A DNA stretch of 64,000 bases. It comes from Vulcanimicrobiota bacterium. Lineage in GTDB: Bacteria > Vulcanimicrobiota > Xenobia > Xenobiales > JADMJV01. Shown here piece after piece: positions 58,226 to 64,000 of this stretch. The notes below the pieces were generated by a model that was given only the letters and a program-made list of their open reading frames with translations, was not told the DNA's origin and ran no database searches. Numbering within the stretch: the stretch's first letter is position 1; each line of letters begins with the position of its first letter. The stretch lies in NCBI GenBank assembly GCA_023447635.1, contig JAEXNA010000118.1, forward strand, positions 3,371 to 67,370, read 5' to 3'. Position numbers and translations under genes: made by a program.

Positions 58226-61200
58226 ATGAAGCGTTCTTTTCGTCGTTTTCGCCTGATGGCGGTCGCCTTGATGTTGGGCTCGCAGCTGGTTGGCTGCGGT
58301 AACAGTTCCGAGTCGTACGTGGTGACGGGAGACCTGCCGGCCACCTTACCGTGGGCCAACGTGATTCCGATCGACGGGCAACTGGTGGTCGAACGCGAGG
58401 ACGGCGGGCTGTATCGGGTCGACCGTCAGGGAGACAACCTGGCGCGTCTGACCTCGGGCTTCCAGGACAGCGACCCTCATTTCCACCCTCAGGCCAGCTC
58501 TCTGGTTTTTGCCCGGCGTGCGGACAGGGGCGGCGTGCAGTCGATCAACGTGCTTTCGGCCGACGGCGCTCAGGTCACCAATCTGACCCCCGATTTCGAG
58601 AGCGACGCCTACAGCCCGGACTACTCGCCCGACGGTACGCGCATCGTGTTCGCGGCCCAGACGGGGACCGCGCAGCGGCAGATTTTCGTGATGAACGCCG
58701 ACGGCAGCGGCCGACGGGCCGTTACCCAGGGGGCCGTGGATGACCATCCCGCCTTCTCCGAGGACGGACGGACCCTGGTGTTCTCGAGGGCTCAGGGCGG
58801 GGGGAGCACCATCTGCCGGGTGGCGGTGGAGGGGGGAGAGGTGCAGCCTCTGACCGACGGAACCCACCAGGATACCGATCCGACCTACGTGCCTCATCAG
58901 AGCACGGTGCTGTTTACCCGGGACGGCCAACTGGTCTCCATGGACGACAGCCACCGGGCCGACGACCCTGAGGGCTTCACCCCGATCGTGCTGCCCGGAT
59001 TGGTGGTCTCTCAGGCGTTGCAGGCCATAGATGGTGGAGGGGTGTTCTTCCTGGCCTCGTCGGCGGTGCCGATGCAGAGCGATGGGGCAGGGGAGGACAT
59101 CTGGCTGGTGGCCCGCGACGGCTCGGCGCCGCGTCGGGTGACCTCGCAGAGCCGGGCTCGCTCGCTGGCCGTTTCGGCCGACCGGGTGGCGGACGCTGTC
59201 GCCAACCAGGTGCAGGTCGAACTGGTCAACGACAGCGGACTGCCCGACTCGCAGGTCTACGTGCTGCTGCAGACCCCGCAGTCGGTGAACCAGAAGGTCA
59301 GCGGACCGCTGACCCTGTTGTCCAACTCCGGGGCGGCCGGGGTCAGCGGTTCGGGCGTGGCCATGTCAACGCTGGGGCAGCCTTCCAAGACCATCGTCTC
59401 ACCGTTCAGCAATCAGGCCCGCAACGTCTACCCTCTGGCGATTCAGAATCTGGTCTCGGGACAGCTGAACGTATCCTACGGGCAGCCGGTGGCCATCACC
59501 AACGGCGCTTCGCCCACCGCCGACACGCTGTACCGATACGACAAGATGGAGATCACCTACGACGAGAGTATCCGGGGAGGTGGAGGAAACCTGACCTCCA
59601 TCGATTTCTACGGGATCCCGATCCAGGTCGAGGTGTTCCACCCCGGCAAGAGCGAGCCGGATCCGCTACAGACCAAAACCTTCTACGCTTCCACTCCCAC
59701 CTTACTGAAAACCCTGGCCGGCCTGAGCCCCGCCATGACCTCGGGGGTAGGCTGGACACGTACCGTGAGCGGCGGTAGCTTCGATCCGAACAGCACGGAC
59801 TTCTCGACCTTCGCCCGTATTCTCTCTCCCAACACCATCGCGGCGGCCGACACTCCTCAGGCCCGTCCGACGCCTTATCCCAGCTTCGCCTCCTATCTGG
59901 CTTCCTTACAAGGGCAGAGCTTCCAGCTCAACGGCAGTCAGCACGGCGGCTATCGCTACACGGCCACGGTGGTCAGCGATGGAAACGGCGGCTACAACGT
60001 CGAGTGCGTGGGCACCACCAACCAGGTTCCGGACCCGCCGCCCTCGGGGCCGAATCAGCCCGCGCCGCTGGGGTCGAACTTGAAGGTGACCCTGCACTTC
60101 CCGCTGGGTCAGGCCGGTTCGCCTTCCGACCCGGCTCGCTCTATGGACTTCTTTATCTACGCCTGCGTGGCCAACAGCCTGTCTTACAGCATTGAAGGCT
60201 ATCCGTTCAGCGGGAGCGGCGATGCGTTGAACAACAAGGTTGGCTACGCCAACAGCACCGCCTACGGATCGATCGTGGGCGATGTGCAGGCGGCGTTGAA
60301 CTTTGGATATCCCGACAGTAACTTCGTGGCGCCTGGCGGCGACGTGGACGCCCTATTCGGCAGCCCGGTGGTGCTGCCGTACCCCTACCCCTTTGGCGGA
60401 GCGCGACGCAATCCGTCGGACGGCTTCTACAACCCGTACGCGGCGATCTTGTATTATCTCTCGGATTCGTACGGCCATCCCTACAGCGACCGCCTGAACG
60501 CGGCCAGCCCGCTGTACTCCTTGCAAGCCGGCGACACGGTCAGGGTGACCTTCTTGCCCGACCAGCGACTGGACGCCCCGCTCGGGGCGGTGACGTCGGC
60601 CGGGGAGAACTCCTTGAGCCTCTCCTGGCCTGCCGTCACGGGCGCTACCGGCTACACGGTGGACGTGGTGCCGCGCACGGTGGGGACCGTGACCGTGAAC
60701 GGAGGGACTTCGACGACCCTGACCGGCCTGACCTCGGGGACGACCTACGTGATCAGCGTGAAGGCTCAGGGGGCGGGCGGCACGGCTTCGAACAGCCTGC
60801 CGTTCCAGGGCACGACGACCGGGACTCGACCGGCTCTGGCAACCGGCGGGGCCAACTTCCAGCTGAACCTTGGGCTGCCCAACGGGCTCTCGAATCTATC
60901 TGACCTCGAAGTGCGAGTGGCGGGTCAACCGGTCAGCCCGACCGCCAACGCGAACTTCAATGTCGGTTTCGGGACCGCCATCCTGGACCTGGAGATCCGC
61001 AGTAAGTCTCGAGGAGAGGTGGTCTATCGAAACAACTACTTTCTGGACGTGGACGCCATCGGGAGCGGCTCTTTCGGCTTCGGGCTACCGTTCGAGCTGC
61101 TGTATAACTTGAACGGACTGACCGTGGCGGCTATCGGGAAGGGGCCGAACGATCCCCAGCCGGCGGGCGGCTATCCGCTGACCGGAAACGGTCTGGTGAT

Positions 61201-61270
61201 CGGCACCCCGTTCACTCCCAAACCGTTCTACCGCTTCTTCTCTACCGTCTTCCCCGGCGGCCCGGGCTAA
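58226..61270 (+). CDS. Large lipoprotein with TolB-like propeller and fibronectin type III domain
   Basis: The product has 1014 residues from ATG 58226 with GGGG upstream. Lipobox Cys at 24 (MLGSQLVGCGNSS), then CGNSSESYVVTGDLP. Residues about 45-330 form PD40/TolB-type blades (YSPDYSPDGTRIVFAAQTGT, HPAFSEDGRTLVFSRAQGGG). The middle part (about 350-790) has VELVNDSGLPDSQVYVLLQT and resembles GH64/thaumatin-like beta-1,3-glucanase domains (DFFIYACVANSLSYSIEGYP, YPYPFGGARRNPSDGFYNPY). A fibronectin type III domain (about 795-880) and a C-terminal beta domain follow. An outer-surface glucan-binding or glucanase role is possible. A strong terminator follows. Confidence 0.7.
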   Translation: MKRSFRRFRLMAVALMLGSQLVGCGNSSESYVVTGDLPATLPWANVIPIDGQLVVEREDGGLYRVDRQGDNLARLTSGFQDSDPHFHPQASSLVFARRADRGGVQSINVLSADGAQVTNLTPDFESDAYSPDYSPDGTRIVFAAQTGTAQRQIFVMNADGSGRRAVTQGAVDDHPAFSEDGRTLVFSRAQGGGSTICRVAVEGGEVQPLTDGTHQDTDPTYVPHQSTVLFTRDGQLVSMDDSHRADDPEGFTPIVLPGLVVSQALQAIDGGGVFFLASSAVPMQSDGAGEDIWLVARDGSAPRRVTSQSRARSLAVSADRVADAVANQVQVELVNDSGLPDSQVYVLLQTPQSVNQKVSGPLTLLSNSGAAGVSGSGVAMSTLGQPSKTIVSPFSNQARNVYPLAIQNLVSGQLNVSYGQPVAITNGASPTADTLYRYDKMEITYDESIRGGGGNLTSIDFYGIPIQVEVFHPGKSEPDPLQTKTFYASTPTLLKTLAGLSPAMTSGVGWTRTVSGGSFDPNSTDFSTFARILSPNTIAAADTPQARPTPYPSFASYLASLQGQSFQLNGSQHGGYRYTATVVSDGNGGYNVECVGTTNQVPDPPPSGPNQPAPLGSNLKVTLHFPLGQAGSPSDPARSMDFFIYACVANSLSYSIEGYPFSGSGDALNNKVGYANSTAYGSIVGDVQAALNFGYPDSNFVAPGGDVDALFGSPVVLPYPYPFGGARRNPSDGFYNPYAAILYYLSDSYGHPYSDRLNAASPLYSLQAGDTVRVTFLPDQRLDAPLGAVTSAGENSLSLSWPAVTGATGYTVDVVPRTVGTVTVNGGTSTTLTGLTSGTTYVISVKAQGAGGTASNSLPFQGTTTGTRPALATGGANFQLNLGLPNGLSNLSDLEVRVAGQPVSPTANANFNVGFGTAILDLEIRSKSRGEVVYRNNYFLDVDAIGSGSFGFGLPFELLYNLNGLTVAAIGKGPNDPQPAGGYPLTGNGLVIGTPFTPKPFYRFFSTVFPGGPG

Positions 61271-61292
61271 GCCCCCGGTTGATTCTCGTAAC

Positions 61293-61333
61293 AAAAAGGC
61301 CGGCGCGTCCTTTGGGGGACGGCCGGCCTTTTT
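61293..61333. terminator. Strong bidirectional terminator
   Basis: AAAAAGGCCGGC (61293-61304) pairs with GCCGGCCTTTTT (61322-61333), with an inner GTCC/GGAC extension. A-run and T-run on both sides allow termination in either direction. Confidence 0.9.
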
Positions 61334-61488
61334 GCGTTCATTCTCGGAGGTCTATGATGTCCTTACTGTAAGCGGGCCGGCTGAGACCGAAGCCAGAGCT
61401 ACCTGAGAGTTTCCTGAAAGGGGCGGACTAAAGGAAACTTGACGCTCCTTGACCAGGGAGCTTAGGGAACGCGCGGAACCTGTGCGCC

Positions 61489-62307
61489 ATGGACTGCGAG
61501 AACTGCGGTTCGCCCCTAGAGAGGGCGGGGGAGACGTGCGCTTTTTGCGGAGCGCAGCACGTGGTCGAGCCGGCTGCTCAGGTGCCGTTGGCCCACCAGC
61601 GCGGCGAAGGGCGCGAGCTGAACAAGACCTTCGACGATTCCCTGCGCTCGATTCAGGAAGGCGTAGCCTTCAGCGAGCGGATGTATCAGCGCGACGTGAA
61701 GCGCAGCAAGTGGGGACTGATCGGCCTGAAGGTCGTGCTTTCTCTGCCGCTGGTCGGCGGGATGTTATATTGGGCGAATAGCCGTCCCGAGAAGGTCGAC
61801 TACCAGGCTACCCTGGCCGAAGGCGTAGCGCTGGTTCGGAAAGGCGCCTACCTTCAAGGTAAAGAGCAGCTGGCTAAGGCGGTCTTTGTGGGCCATACCG
61901 AGGCCGAGCCCCACGTGTATTTTGGGGCCGCGTTCTATTCAGAACTCCTCGAACGCCCGGTCAAGGATCCGGAGAAGAGGAAAGAAATGCTCTACGCCTT
62001 CTACCGGGAGATGAATTTCGCCAAGCAGGCGCAGAAGGATCATCCGCAGGCGAACTTCTTTATGGCCATCAGCCGCTACCATAGCGAGATGCCGGACGAA
62101 GCTATCGAAGACTTGAAGACTTGCCTGGGGAACCTGGCCAAGATCGAGGACCCGGAGCGTCGGAAGAAATTCGAAGCGTCGGCCAGGGCGCTGCTCGCCA
62201 GGTTAGAGTCGCCTTCGCCGGGGAAACTGGTCTTCTACTCCGAGCTCAGCAAGACCCGCATCGAGAAGCCAAAGCTCGAAGGGATAGAGGTTCCGTACGG
62301 ATTATGA
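61489..62307 (+). CDS. Zinc-ribbon, single-span, TPR-like protein
   Basis: The product has 272 residues starting MDCENCGSPLERAGETCAFCG, a double Cys-pair zinc ribbon. One membrane helix (WGLIGLKVVLSLPLVGGMLY) lies near residues 85-105. The C-terminal helical repeats (YQATLAEGVALVRKGAYLQG, KEQLAKAVFVGHTEAEPHVY, AISRYHSEMPDEAIEDLKTC) resemble TPR units. The stop overlaps the start of the next zinc-ribbon gene (ATGA), so they form an operon. Function unknown. Confidence 0.65.
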   Translation: MDCENCGSPLERAGETCAFCGAQHVVEPAAQVPLAHQRGEGRELNKTFDDSLRSIQEGVAFSERMYQRDVKRSKWGLIGLKVVLSLPLVGGMLYWANSRPEKVDYQATLAEGVALVRKGAYLQGKEQLAKAVFVGHTEAEPHVYFGAAFYSELLERPVKDPEKRKEMLYAFYREMNFAKQAQKDHPQANFFMAISRYHSEMPDEAIEDLKTCLGNLAKIEDPERRKKFEASARALLARLESPSPGKLVFYSELSKTRIEKPKLEGIEVPYGL

Positions 62308-62843
62308 AATGCGTGAGTTGTGGGGCAAACCTGCCCGCCGGGGTCGACCAGTGCCACCACTGCGATACTCTCAACGATACCGATTTTCGGCAGTTGGGCC
62401 AGGCCCGGGTAGAGGCGCCCGGCCAGCTCCACCGAGGAGGGGACGAGCAGTGCCCCCGCTGTCACTCTGCGCTGATGGCGCTGAAGATCCAGATGGGAGA
62501 GACCTATCCGGTTCATCGCTGCAAGCGCTGCCTCGGCACCTTCTGGGGGAACGACGACCTGCGCCACTTGTTGACCACGGTCGCTGACGGTCGAGGTCTC
62601 GATGCCGCACGGCTGGCCCAGCTTTGCAAGGAGACGCCGCGCGAGATCTGGCCGATCGCCTATCTGCCGTGTCCTGACTGCCGCGAGACCATGCTGCGTA
62701 CCTCTTTTGGCGATGGCTGCGCGGTGGTCGGCGACCGTTGCAAAGACCACGGCGTCTGGCTGGACGGCGGCGAACTGGGTCGACTCCTGAACTGGGCCCG
62801 CGCGGGTGGAGTACTGAAACCGCAGGGACCCAGAGTCCTGTAG
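62304..62843 (+). CDS. Protein with zinc ribbon and two TFIIB-type zinc-finger modules
   Basis: The product has 179 residues from ATG 62304, overlapping the upstream stop by 4 nt. Three metal-binding parts: MKCVSCGANLPAGVDQCHHC at the start; CPRCHSALMALKIQMG with HRCKRCLGTFWGNDDLRHLL; and CPDCRETMLRTSFGDGCAVV with GDRCKDHGVWLDGGELGRLL. The last two match the zf-TFIIB family, including the G-x-W-L-D-x-G-E-L signature. Such proteins are of unknown role, perhaps in nucleic-acid binding or assembly. Confidence 0.75.
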   Translation: MKCVSCGANLPAGVDQCHHCDTLNDTDFRQLGQARVEAPGQLHRGGDEQCPRCHSALMALKIQMGETYPVHRCKRCLGTFWGNDDLRHLLTTVADGRGLDAARLAQLCKETPREIWPIAYLPCPDCRETMLRTSFGDGCAVVGDRCKDHGVWLDGGELGRLLNWARAGGVLKPQGPRVL

Positions 62844-62901
62844 CGCTTCCCCTCCACTTTGTCTTCCAGGAGTTTCCGGCCCGTCCGGTAACTGGCTGCC
62901 T

Positions 62902-63228
62902 ATGAATGAGCAGCCCAACAACCTGACCCACGGAGTGAAGCTTCAGGATATGCTGGCCGTTCTGGTCGAAGAGTACGGTTGGAGCGGCCTTGGCGAGCGG
63001 ATCAAAGTGCGCTGCTTTCAGGTCGACCCCAGCGTGGGCTCAAGCCTGAAGTTTCTGCGCAAAACGCCCTGGGCCCGGACCAAGGTGGAAGAGCTTTACA
63101 CTCGGCTGGCGGTCCGTAAAAAGCGAGCTCGGGAGAAGGCGGTCCAGAAGGCTGCCGAGGCGGCGCTACAACAGGAACATGAGGGCCAGCCAGAGCGCCC
63201 GGCCGTAGAGCCTCCCCAGGAACGGTAA
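62902..63228 (+). CDS. VF530/DUF2132-family protein
   Basis: The product has 108 residues. NLTHGVKLQDMLAVLVEEYG, W-S-G-L-G-E-R-I and CFQVDPSVGSSLKFLRKTPW-A-R match the VF530 family over its full conserved length of about 65 residues. The remaining tail is Glu/Ala/Pro-rich. The family is a small DNA-binding-like fold of unknown function. Confidence 0.85.
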   Translation: MNEQPNNLTHGVKLQDMLAVLVEEYGWSGLGERIKVRCFQVDPSVGSSLKFLRKTPWARTKVEELYTRLAVRKKRAREKAVQKAAEAALQQEHEGQPERPAVEPPQER

Positions 63229-63278
63229 AAGCCCCACCGGAGTCTCCCGATGAGGCTTTCCGTGCTCTGCGTGACGGC

Positions 63279-64000
63279 TTACTGCTGCGTGCCGAGTTGC
63301 TGGGGCGCCAGAATGGCGATCCACTTCTGCGATTTGTCGTCGATCATCCCGTTTTCATCCGTAGAAAAGGAACGAGTGCTGACTGAGTGCCCCACGTTGC
63401 CGCCGATGGTGTCGATGGCGCCCTCGCGCACCCCGGTCACGATGTCGCAATGGCTGGCGTACTTCCCGCCCCGCTGGTCGTCGAAAGTAGCGCCAGAGTT
63501 GTTGCGCTCGAAGCAGACCAGGTCGCCGGCCTGCGGCGCGCGCTCGCTGGTGCGGTAGCCCCAGTGAGAAGCTTCCTTGTCGTCGTTTTTACGGGCGTCG
63601 ATCGCGCCGCTGATGTAGTCGGAGTGACGGATCGACTTCTCGAAGTTGTCGACCCCGGCGCGATTCATCACGTCCGAGATGTAGGCGGCTGACCAGGGCT
63701 CTTCGCTGCTGCCGTCGCGTCCCTTGACGCCGACGTTCTCCCACATCCGTTTGATGTCTTGTTTCAGCGGACTCTGGCCCTCTTGGACGCCGCGGTTGAT
63801 GACGCGACCGTTGGGTGTGGTGGTCTGCTCGCCGTATTTCTTATGGTCCGCCGAGGTGATGTCGGCGATGCGGCCCAGCGCGCCCGCGTTCGGGTCGGCC
63901 GGAGTTTCCGAGAGTCCCGCGACCACGTTCGACACCCGGTCGGTGTCGCCGACCTCTTGAGCCGCCTTCCGATCGACGTTCGACTGGTCAGTGGGAACGG
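63279..64000 (-). CDS. DUF2272-type (NlpC/P60-like) protein, 5' end outside the window
   Basis: The frame is open from the right edge to the stop at 63279; internal starts such as GTG 63935 are probably not the true start. PWSAAYISDVMNRAGVDNFE, then IRHSDYISGAID, APQAGDLVCFERNN and ASHCDIVTGVREG follow the DUF2272 layout, in which the W-S-A replaces the Cys-containing helix of NlpC/P60 and H-C-D-I forms the second catalytic strand. These proteins are predicted amidases or peptidases of the cell wall. No signal peptide can be judged because the N-terminus is missing. Confidence 0.7.
   Translation of the reverse strand, partial: VPTDQSNVDRKAAQEVGDTDRVSNVVAGLSETPADPNAGALGRIADITSADHKKYGEQTTTPNGRVINRGVQEGQSPLKQDIKRMWENVGVKGRDGSSEEPWSAAYISDVMNRAGVDNFEKSIRHSDYISGAIDARKNDDKEASHWGYRTSERAPQAGDLVCFERNNSGATFDDQRGGKYASHCDIVTGVREGAIDTIGGNVGHSVSTRSFSTDENGMIDDKSQKWIAILAPQQLGTQQ

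Noticed and set aside
1..64000. tRNA, rRNA and complete insertion sequences
   Set aside because: I found no TTCGA/T-arm patterns in cloverleaf context, no rRNA-like stretches and no transposase motifs. Absence by eye is not proof; a tRNAscan and ISfinder search would settle it.

Overview
The window is a GC-rich bacterial chromosome segment with a Gram-negative style envelope. It encodes many predicted lipoproteins with an L-x-G-C lipobox, a secretin-like protein, a PBP4-type peptidase and BamE-like domains. There is no ribosomal or housekeeping marker, no recognisable tRNA and no complete insertion sequence, so I cannot name the lineage. An under-sampled phylum (Vulcanimicrobiota, Armatimonadota or Myxococcota-like) would fit, but that is a guess.

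Left part, 1-6300. A reductase fragment and a YcxB-like membrane protein lead into the most unusual object of the window: six paralogous 31-33 codon genes at 974-5251. Each encodes a single-span hydrophobic peptide on the + strand. They sit in direct repeats of about 600-630 bp, in two sub-arrays of two and four copies. Each has a strong Shine-Dalgarno sequence buried, together with its start codon, in an RNA hairpin. Each spacer carries a stem-loop with a T-run facing the minus strand. The layout recalls tandem type I toxin arrays (Ldr/Rdl, Ibs/Sib) or multi-peptide leaderless bacteriocins, but I do not recognise the peptide family. Each sub-array is headed by a divergent membrane-protein gene, and the right edge abuts a truncated secretin-like gene.

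Defence and toxin-antitoxin region, 8500-22950. A PIN protein pairs with an HTH-ImmA/IrrE regulator. A HIT-PLD-helicase-DUF3427 giant, an HsdR_N-type nuclease, an HNH enzyme of the phosphorothioate-dependent type and an EVE-like/NucS-like protein follow. Then come mazEF, Uma2-type nucleases (one truncated), an ACT protein and ccdAB. At least two of these operons have promoters placed to give leaderless mRNAs.

Secreted and cell-surface region, 22950-50350. It holds an S41 protease, a subtilase without signal peptide, a lipoprotein sulfatase, a 1012-residue Thr/Asp-rich repeat protein with a helical neighbour, a GDPD-like protein, an HTH-nuclease fusion, and an Ala-rich protein coupled to a trigger-factor-like chaperone. 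These are followed by beta-propeller lipoproteins, a curlin-like 22-residue repeat protein, a GT61 enzyme, two glycosidases, a D,D-carboxypeptidase and two beta-lactamase-fold hydrolases. Seven lipoproteins share a motif just after the lipidated cysteine, suggesting a common sorting or tether signal.

Right part, 50580-64000. A 28-residue leader ORF, ku and ligD form a bacterial end-joining locus. A PAS histidine kinase, a DUF4291 remnant, a D-amino-acid-oxidase-like protein, a 165-bp MITE-like element, a 1014-residue propeller/FN3 lipoprotein, two zinc-ribbon proteins, a VF530 protein and a DUF2272 fragment follow.
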